In this document: positions 17,414 to 26,465 of the stretch, one piece after another
Position numbering within the stretch: the first letter of the stretch is position 1
How the letters are laid out: every line of letters starts with the position of its first letter
Assembly (NCBI GenBank): GCA_964470845.1
Contig: CAYYEL010000001.1
Span: forward strand, 23,998-87,997
DNA from: HGM04593 sp964470845
Lineage (GTDB): Bacteria > Bacteroidota > Bacteroidia > Bacteroidales > Bacteroidaceae
Length of the DNA stretch: 64,000 nucleotides
Reading direction: 5' to 3'
The notes under the pieces: generated by a model
Databases searched by the model: none
The model's input: only the letters and a program-made list of their open reading frames with translations
What the model was told of the DNA's origin: nothing
Translations under genes and position numbers: made by a program

Positions 17414-17788
17414 ATGGGACGTAAAAAATTCTCGCAGCGCGAGATTGATATTATACGCAAGCTGCTTGGCTGTAAGATGAGTGGTAACCGTGGACAGCAG
17501 AAGATGGTGCGACACACTCTGCGCACGGTGTTCGAGTTTAATATATCCGACTTTAATGTTCCCGGAAAGGCTTTTGCGCCGGCCGATCTTGACGAGTGTG
17601 TGCGTCGCGGACGCATTCAAATTCTTGACGAGCAGACTATAGAGACGATGAAGCTGCGTTACGCTCAGAAAAAACAGCACGATGAGGCTATGCGACAGGC
17701 CGAGGCTGTTGCCAATGGCGAGGCGCTCGATTGGCAACAGGTACTTAAGGAGTGGAACGAGTATTATAGTGAACACCCCGAGGAGTAG
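17414..17788 (+). CDS. Conserved-looking small protein of unknown function
   Basis: 124 residues, soluble, charged. The N-terminal 'GRKKFSQREIDIIRKLLG' looks like a short helix-turn-helix-style segment, and the C-terminal half is helical and rich in Gln/Glu ('RYAQKKQHDEAMRQAEAVAN'). I do not recognise a characterised family. Start chosen at 17414 because a -7 promoter element overlaps the earlier ATG at 17387. It is divergent from the RND operon and convergent with topB. A nucleic-acid-binding role is possible but unsupported beyond composition. Confidence 0.6.
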   Translation: MGRKKFSQREIDIIRKLLGCKMSGNRGQQKMVRHTLRTVFEFNISDFNVPGKAFAPADLDECVRRGRIQILDEQTIETMKLRYAQKKQHDEAMRQAEAVANGEALDWQQVLKEWNEYYSEHPEE

Positions 17789-17884
17789 GTGCTTTTTCGC
17801 CGATTATTGTCGCTCGTTGCTTGGCGGTATTATGAACCGATTGTGCGTGGCGACTCTCAGTATAGTGCAAAGAATGTGTAAATG

Positions 17885-17910
17885 AGGGGCGCACACTTGT
17901 GTGCGCCCCT
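17885..17910. terminator. GC-rich hairpin between convergent genes
   Basis: A perfect 12-bp GC-rich stem with a 2-base nominal loop lies between the 124-residue gene and topB. No T-run follows on either strand, so it is a hairpin of probable but not certain terminator function. Confidence 0.55.
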
Positions 17911-17945
17911 GCTGTTTGTAGGGAGAATCAGTTACTCTTCTTGTT

Positions 17946-19736
17946 TTATACACCGCCGCTCATACTGCTGTTGTCGCTTAATACGTCGTTTACAACCTCT
18001 TTGAGCATTGTTTTCAGCTCGTCGATAAAGGTTTTTGCCTCGTATTGTCGCTTTTCAATGTCGCGCAGTTTTTTCTCCCATTGTCCCGTAAGCTCGGCGC
18101 TCTTTAGAAGCTCGTTGCGTATGATGGATATAAGCTCGATGCCTGTGGGGGTTGCGATGATGCTTTTGCGCTCGCGGCGTATGTAGTTGCGGCTGCACAG
18201 TTTGTTGATTATTTCGGCGCGTGTCGAGGGACGGCCGATGCCATTCTCTTTCATCGCCTCGCGCAGCTCTTCGTCCTCAACATTCTTTCCGGCGGCCTCC
18301 ATTGCCCGCACAAGTGTCTCGTCGGTGTAGTTTTTGGGCGGCTGTGTCCACTTTTCTTGTAGTCCGGGCGTGTGTGGGCCGCTCTCGCCTTTTGTAAACT
18401 GTGGCAGTATTTTCTCTTTGTCGTTGCCGCCCTCTTTGTCGTCGGTTGTTTCTTGGGTAAATACAACTTTCCATCCGGGATCGGTTATTACCTTTCCTGT
18501 GGCCTTAAATTCTACTTCGGCACTCTCGCCCAATGCTGTTGTGGAGCGGAATTTGCACTCGGGGTAGAAGATTGCTATAAAGTGTCGTGCTACAAGGTCA
18601 TATACTTTTTTCTCGACGTCGGTAAGTCCCTGCGGATATACTCCGGTGGGGATTATTGCGTGGTGGTCGGTTACTTTTTTGTTGTCGAACACTTTTTTCG
18701 ATTTAAGCAGCGGCTTTCCGATTAAGGGGGTGGTGAGCGGCTGATAGTCGCGTAGTCCTTTGAGTATGCCTTCGCATTTGGGGTAAATGTCGTCGCTCAG
18801 GTAGGTTGTATCGACGCGCGGATAGGTGGTGAATTTCTTCTCGTAGAGCGATTGTATGGTTTGCAGCGTCTGGTCGAGTGTGAGGCCGAATTTCTTGTTG
18901 CAGTCGGCCTGTAACGAGGTGAGGTCGTAGAGGCGCGGCGGATTTTCTACTCCGTTTTTTGCAGTTACGCTTTTTATTGTGAATGGCTCGCCTGCGATTT
19001 TTTGCAGTGCTTCCTGTGCCTCGGCCTCGCTGTCGAAGCGACCGCTTGTGGCGGCAAAGGTTGTCTCGCGGTAGAGGGTCTTGAGCTCCCAATATTGTGT
19101 GGGAACAAAATTGGCAATCTCGTGGTAGCGCTTTACGATGAGTGCAAGGGTGGGGGTCTGTACACGGCCTATTGAGAGTACCTGACGGTCGCGCCCATAT
19201 TTTAGGGTGTATAGTCGTGTGGCGTTCATTCCTAAAAGCCAGTCGCCGATGGCGCGGCTGAGGCCTGCCTCGTAGAGTGGTTGATAGTCGCTCTGGTCTT
19301 TGAGGTTTTTGAACCCCTCGCGTATGCTCTCCTCGGTGAGTGAGGATGTCCACAGACGTTTCACGGGGCATCGGACGCCGGCTTTCTGCATCACCCAACG
19401 CTGAATGAGCTCGCCCTCTTGGCCGGCATCGCCGCAGTTTACAATATATTCGGCATTTTGCATCAGCTGTTCGATTACTGCAAACTGTTTTTCTATACCT
19501 CTGTCGGCTATAAGTTTTATGCCGAAGCGTGGGGGAATCATAGGCAGGCTGCCCAAGCTCCAGCGTTTCCACATCGGGGTGTAGTCGTGTGGCTCTTTCA
19601 GTGTGCACAGGTGGCCGTAAGTCCACGTTACCTGATAGCCGTTACCCTCGATGTAACCCTCTCTACGCGAACGTGCGCCAAGGACATCTGCAATGTCCTT
19701 GGCGACGCTCGGTTTCTCTGCTATGCAAACAATCAT
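17946..19736 (-). CDS. topB: DNA topoisomerase III
   Basis: A 596-residue type IA topoisomerase. The TOPRIM part has E7 (CIAEKPS) and the acidic motif DAGQEGE at 103-109; the active-site tyrosine is Y305 in TTYPRVD. The next conserved block 'ENGIGRPSTRAEII' is present. The protein ends soon after the core, without C-terminal zinc-ribbon cysteines, so it is a short form. It starts 11 bases after the mutB stop and is probably co-transcribed with mutA-mutB. It relaxes and decatenates single-stranded or nicked DNA. Confidence 0.92.
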   Translation of the reverse strand: MIVCIAEKPSVAKDIADVLGARSRREGYIEGNGYQVTWTYGHLCTLKEPHDYTPMWKRWSLGSLPMIPPRFGIKLIADRGIEKQFAVIEQLMQNAEYIVNCGDAGQEGELIQRWVMQKAGVRCPVKRLWTSSLTEESIREGFKNLKDQSDYQPLYEAGLSRAIGDWLLGMNATRLYTLKYGRDRQVLSIGRVQTPTLALIVKRYHEIANFVPTQYWELKTLYRETTFAATSGRFDSEAEAQEALQKIAGEPFTIKSVTAKNGVENPPRLYDLTSLQADCNKKFGLTLDQTLQTIQSLYEKKFTTYPRVDTTYLSDDIYPKCEGILKGLRDYQPLTTPLIGKPLLKSKKVFDNKKVTDHHAIIPTGVYPQGLTDVEKKVYDLVARHFIAIFYPECKFRSTTALGESAEVEFKATGKVITDPGWKVVFTQETTDDKEGGNDKEKILPQFTKGESGPHTPGLQEKWTQPPKNYTDETLVRAMEAAGKNVEDEELREAMKENGIGRPSTRAEIINKLCSRNYIRRERKSIIATPTGIELISIIRNELLKSAELTGQWEKKLRDIEKRQYEAKTFIDELKTMLKEVVNDVLSDNSSMSGGV

Positions 19737-19747
19737 TCTATTCTTTG

Positions 19748-21889
19748 TTACTCTTCTTCGTCTTTATTCAACAAAATTGTCATTAGCTCGCAGGCTGCTT
19801 TTGAGACGCTTGTGCCGGGGCCGAAAATGCCCATTACTCCGGCGCGATACAAAAAGTCGTAGTCTTGCGCGGGAATAACGCCGCCGGCAAATACAAGAAT
19901 GTCGCCGCGCCCCAGCTTGTCGAGCTCGTCGATGAGTTGGGGTACAAGGGTCTTGTGTCCTGCGGCGAGCGACGACACACCAACGGCGTGAACGTCATTC
20001 TCCACTGCCTGACGCGCAACCTCGGCGGGTGTCTGGAACAACATTCCCATATCTACGTCGAATCCGCAGTCGGCGTATCCTGTTGCAACAACCTTTGCAC
20101 CGCGGTCGTGGCCGTCTTGACCCATCTTGGCAATGAATACTCGGGGACGGCGTCCCTCTCTCTTGGCAAACTCTTCGGTGAGACGACAGGCTTCTTTGAA
20201 GTTCTCGTCGTCGAGGCTCTCTGATGAATACACTCCTGAAATTGTTCTTATGATTGCTTTGTAACGTCCTGCTGCCTCTTCGCACGCGTCGGAAATTTCG
20301 CCCAGCGTGGCGCGTAGGCCTGCTGCCTCGACGGCGCACTCCAATAGGTTGCCCTCGCCGGTGCGGGCGCACTCGGTGATGCGTGCAAGGGCGGCCTTTA
20401 CGGCTGCTTCGTCGCGGCCGGCGCGGTTGCGCTCAAGTGTTTCGAGCTGTTCTTTGCGCACTGTGGTGTTATCGACTTCGAGAATGTCGATGGGCTCCTC
20501 TTTTTCGAGGCGATAGGCGTTGGTGCCGACGATAATCTGACGGCCGCTGTCGATACGGGCCTGTGTGCGGGCGGCTGCCTCTTCGATGCGCATCTTGGGA
20601 ATGCCTGTTTCGATGGCTTTGGCCATTCCTCCAAGCTCCTCAATCTCTTGGATGAGCTTCCACGCTTTGTCGGCAATCTCTTGTGTGAGGCTCTCGACAT
20701 AGTAAGAGCCGCCCCACGGGTCAATTACACGGCAGATATTTGTCTCTTCTTGAATGTATATCTGTGTGTTACGTGCGATGCGTGCCGAAAAGTCGGTGGG
20801 CAGGGCTATTGCCTCGTCAAGGGCGTTGGTGTGCAGCGATTGTGTGTGTCCCATTGCTGCTGCCATTGCTTCGATTACTGTGCGGCCGACGTTGTTGAAG
20901 GGGTCTTGCTCGGTGAGCGACCAGCCTGACGTCTGGCTGTGTGTGCGCAGTGCCATCGACTTTGGATTCTTGGGGTTGAAACTCTTTATAATCTTGGCCC
21001 ACAGCATACGGGCGGCACGCATCTTGGCAATCTCCATAAAGGGGTTCATTCCTATGCCCCAGAAGAATGATAAGCGAGGCGCAAATGCGTCAATGTCAAT
21101 GCCTGCTGCAACGCCTGCACGTACATATTCGAGACCGTCGGCAAGGGTGTAGGCGAGCTCAATGTCGGCCGATGCTCCTGCCTCCTGCATATGGTAGCCC
21201 GAGATTGATATTGAGTTGAATTTGGGCATCTTCTGCGAGGTGTAGGCGAATATGTCGCTTATTATGCGCATCGAGAATTGTGGGGGATATATGTAGGTGT
21301 TACGCACCATAAACTCCTTGAGAATGTCATTCTGGATTGTACCGGCCATCTCTTCGAGCTTGGCTCCCTGCTCAAGTGCGGCATTTATGTAGAATGCAAG
21401 CACGGGCAGAACAGCGCCGTTCATTGTCATTGACACCGACATTTTATTCAAGGGGATTCCATCGAACAACTGCTCCATATTCTCCATACAGCAGATTGAT
21501 ACTCCGGCCTTTCCAACGTCGCCCACAACGCGTTCATTGTCGGGGTTGTAGCCTCGGTGGGTGGGTAGGTCGAATGCTACCGACAAGCCTTTCTGTCCCG
21601 ATGCAAGATTACGACGGTAGAAGGCGTTCGACTCCTCGGCGGTTGAGAATCCTGCATACTGACGGATTGTCCACGGACGGAATGTGTACATCATTGAGTA
21701 AGGGCCGCGCAGAAATGGGGGGATTCCTGCTGCATAGTCGAGATGTTCCATCTCTTTTAGGTCGTCGGCTGTATAAACGGGCTTAACGCTTATCTGCTCG
21801 GGGGTCTCCCAAATGGCCGATGCGCAGGTTGCCTCGCATTTAGTGCCGGCTCCTGCAAATATATCTATGTTGTTGAAATTTTTTCTCAT
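19748..21889 (-). CDS. mutB: Methylmalonyl-CoA mutase, large (catalytic) subunit
   Basis: A 713-residue adenosylcobalamin enzyme interconverting succinyl-CoA and (R)-methylmalonyl-CoA, a step of the propionate (succinate) pathway. The substrate barrel includes 'PYSMMYTFRPWTIRQYAGFSTAEESN' and the 'TQIYIQEETNI' segment. The C-terminal B12 domain has the DxHxxG motif in DGHDRGAKVVA, carrying the cobalt-ligating histidine. The start at MRKNFNNIDIF leaves a 13-base gap after mutA; a frame 11 codons longer would overlap mutA and was rejected. Confidence 0.97.
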   Translation of the reverse strand: MRKNFNNIDIFAGAGTKCEATCASAIWETPEQISVKPVYTADDLKEMEHLDYAAGIPPFLRGPYSMMYTFRPWTIRQYAGFSTAEESNAFYRRNLASGQKGLSVAFDLPTHRGYNPDNERVVGDVGKAGVSICCMENMEQLFDGIPLNKMSVSMTMNGAVLPVLAFYINAALEQGAKLEEMAGTIQNDILKEFMVRNTYIYPPQFSMRIISDIFAYTSQKMPKFNSISISGYHMQEAGASADIELAYTLADGLEYVRAGVAAGIDIDAFAPRLSFFWGIGMNPFMEIAKMRAARMLWAKIIKSFNPKNPKSMALRTHSQTSGWSLTEQDPFNNVGRTVIEAMAAAMGHTQSLHTNALDEAIALPTDFSARIARNTQIYIQEETNICRVIDPWGGSYYVESLTQEIADKAWKLIQEIEELGGMAKAIETGIPKMRIEEAAARTQARIDSGRQIIVGTNAYRLEKEEPIDILEVDNTTVRKEQLETLERNRAGRDEAAVKAALARITECARTGEGNLLECAVEAAGLRATLGEISDACEEAAGRYKAIIRTISGVYSSESLDDENFKEACRLTEEFAKREGRRPRVFIAKMGQDGHDRGAKVVATGYADCGFDVDMGMLFQTPAEVARQAVENDVHAVGVSSLAAGHKTLVPQLIDELDKLGRGDILVFAGGVIPAQDYDFLYRAGVMGIFGPGTSVSKAACELMTILLNKDEEE

Positions 21890-21902
21890 ACCTCTTGATA
21901 TT

Positions 21903-23747
21903 TTAGATACCCAACTTTGCATTTAGTGCCTTTAATGTCTCCAATACATTTACACGGACGTGAATGAAATTCTCAATGCCTGCTCGTTGCAGCTCCTCGG
22001 TGCAGGCGGGTGCGCCTGCTACAATAAAGAGGGCTTTGTCTTTGAGTAGCTCGTAGGCGGGGACGGCATACTGTGCATATTCGTCGTCGCTTGAACATAT
22101 TACAACAATATCGGCCTTTGCATCGAGAGCGGCAGCTGCTCCCTCTTCAACGCTCTTGAAGCCTAAATTGTCGATGACCTCGTAGCCGGCTGTTGCAAGG
22201 AAATTGCACGAGAATTGTGCGCGTGCCTGACGCATCGCAAGGTTGCCGATGGTGAGCATAAAGGCTTTGGGGCGCTTGCCGCTGCGTTCGGTGGCGAGGC
22301 GGAGCGCTTCAAACTCTGTACCCAAGCGGGCAAGGTCGAGCGTGCCTTCTTTGTGTTCCTCGGGCTTGCCGCAGCAGCATAGTTTTTGCAATGGCTCACG
22401 CCCCTCGGATGTCTCGCCGAAATTGGGATATTGGTTGGTGCCCAGCAGAATTTCGCGGCGCTTGGCGAGGGCTGTGCGACGGTTGTTGCCGCTCTCGTTG
22501 ATGGCTTTCTGTATTGTTCCCTCTTTGACTGCCTTGTGCAGGCCGCCTGCCTTTTCAATTTCGAGGAACAGTTTCCACGCTTCTGAGGCTATCGAGCGCG
22601 TAAGGCTCTCGATGTAATATGAGCCGCCTGCGGGGTCAACAACCTTGTCAAGATGGCTCTCGTGCTTTAGAATAAGTTGCTGATTCTTGGCTATGCGTTG
22701 TGCAAATTCGGTGGGGGTCTCATAGACCGAGTCGTAGGGCAACACACCTATTGATTCTACTCCTGCGATGGCTGCACTCATTGCTTCGGTTTGTGTGCGC
22801 AACATATTGACGTATGGGTCGAAGAGGGTTAGGTTAAACATCGAGGTTGCTGCGTGGATAATCATCTTGCAGGCGCATTTGCAAGAGGGCTCGTACTGCT
22901 CGACAATTTTGCTCCACAGTGTGCGTGCTGCACGGAATTTTGCAATTTCCATAAAGAAATTGCTCGAAATGCCGAAATTGAATTTTATGGCTTTTGCGGC
23001 ACGGTCGGCAGAAATGCCGGCCTCGGTCATTGTATTCATATATTCGTTACCCCACGCGAGTGCATAGCCAAGCTCTTGGGTTATGTATGCTCCGGCGTTG
23101 CACAGGTCGGCTGCATTCACTGCCACGCAACGCACGTTGGGCAGCTCGTCGAGAGCTTCCAAAATGCTCTTTATATTCTCGACGTAGCCGTCGAGGACTT
23201 TTCCGCGGACAAGCTCTTTGCCTATTGGGTCGTACTCGACGCAGCCTCTGATGAGGCCGAGGTTGTAGCCTTGTGTCTTGTAATATGCTGCCAAAAGGTT
23301 GGCAAAATCCACTGTTCGCTTGGCACAGACGCGGAAATTGAGCTCGATACTTGTGGCGTCGATGCCATCGAGCAACTGCTCGATAAACTCGGCCGATACC
23401 ATTCGCCCTTTTACTCCGAAGCCTATTGAGGTTACTCCGTTCTCAATCTGTCGGCGTGCATTAAGATTGGCCGCACGGACGTCGTCGGTGGGTAGCTCTT
23501 GTCGGATGAGCCAATTGTTGTCGGCTCTGTTGCCACGTGTATAGGGGTATTCACCGGGCAGGCTCTCTGTTGCTCCTTCAATATCCTCCTTGCGGTAGAA
23601 GGGCTTTACATTGAATCCCTCGGATGTTCGCCAAATCATTTTTTTATCGTAGTCGGCGCCTTTCAGGTCCTCGATAATTTTGTTTTTCCACTCTTCGGAT
23701 GAGACGGGTGTAAATTCACCGAAGAGTTTTTCTCTGTCCTTACTCAT
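21903..23747 (-). CDS. mutA: Methylmalonyl-CoA mutase, small subunit
   Basis: A 614-residue partner of MutB, with the same barrel plus B12-like domain order but no DxHxxG cobalamin motif in the C-terminal domain (the position reads 'TIGNLAMRQARAQFSC'), as expected for the non-catalytic subunit. First gene of a mutA-mutB-topB run. The heterodimer feeds propionate production or utilisation. No cobalamin riboswitch was recognised in the short upstream region (23748-23890). Confidence 0.96.
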   Translation of the reverse strand: MSKDREKLFGEFTPVSSEEWKNKIIEDLKGADYDKKMIWRTSEGFNVKPFYRKEDIEGATESLPGEYPYTRGNRADNNWLIRQELPTDDVRAANLNARRQIENGVTSIGFGVKGRMVSAEFIEQLLDGIDATSIELNFRVCAKRTVDFANLLAAYYKTQGYNLGLIRGCVEYDPIGKELVRGKVLDGYVENIKSILEALDELPNVRCVAVNAADLCNAGAYITQELGYALAWGNEYMNTMTEAGISADRAAKAIKFNFGISSNFFMEIAKFRAARTLWSKIVEQYEPSCKCACKMIIHAATSMFNLTLFDPYVNMLRTQTEAMSAAIAGVESIGVLPYDSVYETPTEFAQRIAKNQQLILKHESHLDKVVDPAGGSYYIESLTRSIASEAWKLFLEIEKAGGLHKAVKEGTIQKAINESGNNRRTALAKRREILLGTNQYPNFGETSEGREPLQKLCCCGKPEEHKEGTLDLARLGTEFEALRLATERSGKRPKAFMLTIGNLAMRQARAQFSCNFLATAGYEVIDNLGFKSVEEGAAAALDAKADIVVICSSDDEYAQYAVPAYELLKDKALFIVAGAPACTEELQRAGIENFIHVRVNVLETLKALNAKLGI

Positions 23748-23837
23748 ACTTAATGTTTGTTAGGGTTTATGGCGCTAAGTTATAAATAATTTTATAAGCA
23801 GTAAGTTTTTTTATTAAAATTATTTATTAAGGTAGAA

Positions 23838-23870
23838 TTTGAATTGTTTGAAGATATTATTTTATCTTCG
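23838..23870 (+). promoter_or_regulatory. Promoter of the endonuclease I gene
   Basis: -33 TTTG at 23838-23841, a 21-base spacer, and -7 TATCTTCG at 23863-23870. One of the best promoter matches in the window. Leader about 15 bases. Confidence 0.55.
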
Positions 23871-23890
23871 CGCTGTTTTAAAAACTGTTG

Positions 23891-25414
23891 ATGATTATGA
23901 GAAGGATTCTTGTTGCAGCAGTGTTGCTGCTTTCTTGTTTGTCGCTCGATGCGCAACAATCGTATTACTCCTTAATCGAGGGGGTTAAGGGTGGTGAGAC
24001 TTTGAAAAATGCTCTCTATAAGTTGATTGATAAGAAACAGACGGTCGATTATGGCTCGGGCGCGTCGAGGACGTGGGGCGCTTTCTACACAACTGATGCT
24101 ATTATTGAGGGCGACAGACGTCGTGTGGCCGATATGTACTCGGGTAATGCGCGATATTTCGGCTCAAAGGGCGCTTCGGTCGATGGTATGAATATAGAGC
24201 ACAGTGTGGCCAAAAGCTGGTGGGGAGGCACCGAGAATGATGCTTATCGCGACCTGCACCATTTGAACCCGTCCGACCAAGAGGCCAACAATCGTAAGAG
24301 CAATTACCCTATGGCCAAGCTCAAAAGTGTGTCGTGGACTAATGGCATTATGAATGTGGGTAAGGCCGAGATTGCGGGCGCAAGCCAAAATGCTTTTGAG
24401 CCTGCCGATGAATATAAGGGCGATTTTGCACGTACCTATTTGTATATGTTCACCTGTTATCAGAATCTAAAGTGGAAATATACGTGGATGGTCTATGAGA
24501 GCAGTACCTATCCGACAATAAAGCCGTGGGCTGTTGATCTGCTCTTAAAATGGCATCACGACGACCCTGTCAGCCAAAAAGAGATTCAGCGTAATAATGC
24601 TGTGTATGCCATTCAGGGCAATCGTAATCCCTTTGTCGATTATCCACGCCTTGCCGATTTTGTGTGGGGCGACTCGGTCGATTATACCTTTCATCTTTAT
24701 GGTGCGGTAGAGGATGGTACGGGTAATCAGGCGGGCAGCAGTGTGGGCTCCTCGGCAGGTGAAGAGAGTGGCGGCTCGGAGGGTGGTGCTTCTCTTTCGG
24801 CTGCAAAATTCACCCTTGCCCGGAGCGTCTCAGCTCTTGCTGTGGGCGATACTATAATAATTGTGTGTGGCAATGTGGCTATGAGCAAGGAACAGAAGGC
24901 CAACAATCGTGCAACGGCAGCCGTAGAGGTGTCGGGCAATGAGGTTGTGTCGATAGCCTCGGATGTTCAAAAGATTGTGCTTGAGAAGGGTGCTGCTGCA
25001 TCGACTTTTGCTCTGAAGGTCGATGACGGTTATCTGTATGCGGCTTCGAGCAGCAGTAATTATCTGCGCACGCAAGCGGCAAAAGACGCTAATGGCAGTT
25101 GGCAGATAACGATAGCCGATGGTGGCGCAGCCGATATTGTTGCACAGGGTAATAATGCGCGTAATTTGTTGCGATACAATGCGAGTGCAAAGATTTTCTC
25201 GTGTTATAAGTCGGGACAAACAAAGGTTGCCGTTTATGTGAAAAAAGCATCGGGCAGCACAAAAGTCGGCACGGTAAAGGCCGATACTCGTCGTGTAAAT
25301 GTTTATAATCAGAATGGGAAATTATTGCGTCGTAACGTGCCCTTTACGCGTGCTTTTTATGGACTGCCGCGTGGGGTTTATGTAGTCGATAATGAAAAAT
25401 ATTATATAAAGTGA
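23891..25414 (+). CDS. Secreted endonuclease I family nuclease with T9SS-like C-terminal tail
   Basis: A 507-residue protein with a signal peptide ('VAAVLLLSCLSLDAQQ'). Residues about 20-275 form the Endonuclease_1 domain; the His-Asn-Asn metal-site signature is visible in 'GMNIEHSVAKSWWGG', 'YRDLHHLNPSDQEANNRKSN' and 'ADFVWGDSVDY'. After a Gly/Ser linker comes a beta-rich module (about 295-450) and a C-terminal tail with 'VNVYNQNGKLL' and 'GLPRGVYVVDNEKYYIK', which resembles a type A type IX secretion sorting domain. It probably degrades extracellular DNA. Start may be the Met two codons later (23897). Confidence 0.88.
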   Translation: MIMRRILVAAVLLLSCLSLDAQQSYYSLIEGVKGGETLKNALYKLIDKKQTVDYGSGASRTWGAFYTTDAIIEGDRRRVADMYSGNARYFGSKGASVDGMNIEHSVAKSWWGGTENDAYRDLHHLNPSDQEANNRKSNYPMAKLKSVSWTNGIMNVGKAEIAGASQNAFEPADEYKGDFARTYLYMFTCYQNLKWKYTWMVYESSTYPTIKPWAVDLLLKWHHDDPVSQKEIQRNNAVYAIQGNRNPFVDYPRLADFVWGDSVDYTFHLYGAVEDGTGNQAGSSVGSSAGEESGGSEGGASLSAAKFTLARSVSALAVGDTIIIVCGNVAMSKEQKANNRATAAVEVSGNEVVSIASDVQKIVLEKGAAASTFALKVDDGYLYAASSSSNYLRTQAAKDANGSWQITIADGGAADIVAQGNNARNLLRYNASAKIFSCYKSGQTKVAVYVKKASGSTKVGTVKADTRRVNVYNQNGKLLRRNVPFTRAFYGLPRGVYVVDNEKYYIK

Positions 25415-25473
25415 GCGGCGTTTGAACCACCCGAATGCACACTGCGCGGTTGTTTCTGTACCGAGGGGGGTAC

Positions 25474-25513
25474 ACACAAGATGCGACTTTCTTTAGAAGG
25501 TCGCATTTTGTGT
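25474..25513 (+). terminator. Hairpin downstream of the endonuclease gene
   Basis: A 14-bp stem with one G.T pair, extendable through the loop, 60 bases after the stop. Ends in TTTTG rather than a long T-run. Confidence 0.6.
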
Positions 25514-25592
25514 ATGCTCTGTTTTGTTTTTTATAATTGTTAAATAATTTGTTAAATCTTTACGTGTACTATGTGCGGCGTTGTAATTTATC

Positions 25593-25600
25593 TATCTTTG
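25593..25600 (+). promoter_or_regulatory. -7 element of the InaA-like kinase gene
   Basis: TATCTTTG is a full match to TAnnTTTG. Transcription would start at the foot of the hairpin listed next. Confidence 0.5.
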
Positions 25601-25634
25601 TAGAAAACTTTTTTACTCGAAAAAGTTTTCTACA
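25599..25634 (+). other. Perfect hairpin at the 5' end of the leader
   Basis: Two perfect 15-base inverted arms (25599-25613 and 25620-25634) with a 6-base loop begin inside the -7 element and would form at the extreme 5' end of the mRNA, 40 bases before the ATG. Possible roles are an mRNA-protecting 5' stem-loop or a palindromic operator over the transcription start. Confidence 0.6.
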
Positions 25635-25674
25635 AATGCTAAACAATTTACAATCAAACAAATAACAAGTGAGA

Positions 25675-26448
25675 ATGAGGGTACATATACATCCCGATTA
25701 TGAATTTATGCGTCGCAATGTCAGGAATATAGTCCTTGGAAACTATATTCCCGACAAAGTGTTTTGCGACAAACGCAATGTGGTTGCTAAAATTACGCTT
25801 GATGGTCGCGAATTTGTCGTAAAAAAATACAAACGTCCCACAATTGCCAATTGTTTTATTTATACTTTCTTTCGTAAGAGTAAGGCGCATCGGGCCTACG
25901 AGTATGCACTAAAACTTTTAAAATTAGGTATAAGCACTCCTTTTCCGGTTGCGTATATCGAGGAGAAGCGTTACGGACTTTTCCATACGGGCTATCTTGT
26001 AACCGAGTATATGGATTCTCCTACGTTGGCGCAGATTAAGTCGGATGAAATGTCGATAGATAAATTACACCGTTTGGGGCACGACTTAATATCTTTTACT
26101 ATTATGTTGCAAGAGAAAAGAGTGCTGCCGCTTGATTATAATCCGTCGAATATTTTTTATAATTACAATGAGGAGACGGGGAGTTTCTCTTTTGCGCTGA
26201 CGGATATTAACCGTATGCGCTTTGGGCGCATTCCGTGGAGCAGGGATGCTATGCGCAGTTTCGAGCAGTTTGGTATCACTACCGATATATTGTACCACTT
26301 TCTTTTGGGCTATGCAATTGAGCGGAATGTGGATGTTGACCTGTGTATGTACGAGTTTCTAAGATTCAGGCTTATAAAGAAATTCCGACGCTTTTTAAAA
26401 GGTAAGGTTAGGAAAGGGCTTGAGCGGCACAAGGGCGAAGAAGAGTAG
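25675..26448 (+). CDS. Lipopolysaccharide kinase InaA/WaaP-like family protein
   Basis: A 257-residue protein with a small kinase fold. 'REFVVKKYKRP' supplies the ATP-binding lysine, 'LVTEYMDSPTLAQIK' the hinge, 'LPLDYNPSNIFYNY' the catalytic loop, and 'FALTDINRMRFG' the metal-binding Asp. The usual HGDLH of the loop is replaced by PLDYNPSN, but Asp and Asn are kept. Family members phosphorylate LPS core heptose or Kdo; the true substrate here is unknown. ATG 25675 is preferred over the GTG two codons upstream. Convergent with the YfcE-like gene, with no clear terminator in the 17-base gap. Confidence 0.8.
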   Translation: MRVHIHPDYEFMRRNVRNIVLGNYIPDKVFCDKRNVVAKITLDGREFVVKKYKRPTIANCFIYTFFRKSKAHRAYEYALKLLKLGISTPFPVAYIEEKRYGLFHTGYLVTEYMDSPTLAQIKSDEMSIDKLHRLGHDLISFTIMLQEKRVLPLDYNPSNIFYNYNEETGSFSFALTDINRMRFGRIPWSRDAMRSFEQFGITTDILYHFLLGYAIERNVDVDLCMYEFLRFRLIKKFRRFLKGKVRKGLERHKGEEE

Positions 26449-26465
26449 TCGGTCGGGCCTCGCCT

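Noticed and set aside
23748..23890. A cobalamin riboswitch before the B12-dependent mutAB genes
   Set aside because: The 143-base spacer is too short and AT-rich, with no B12-box-like GCCACTG segment.
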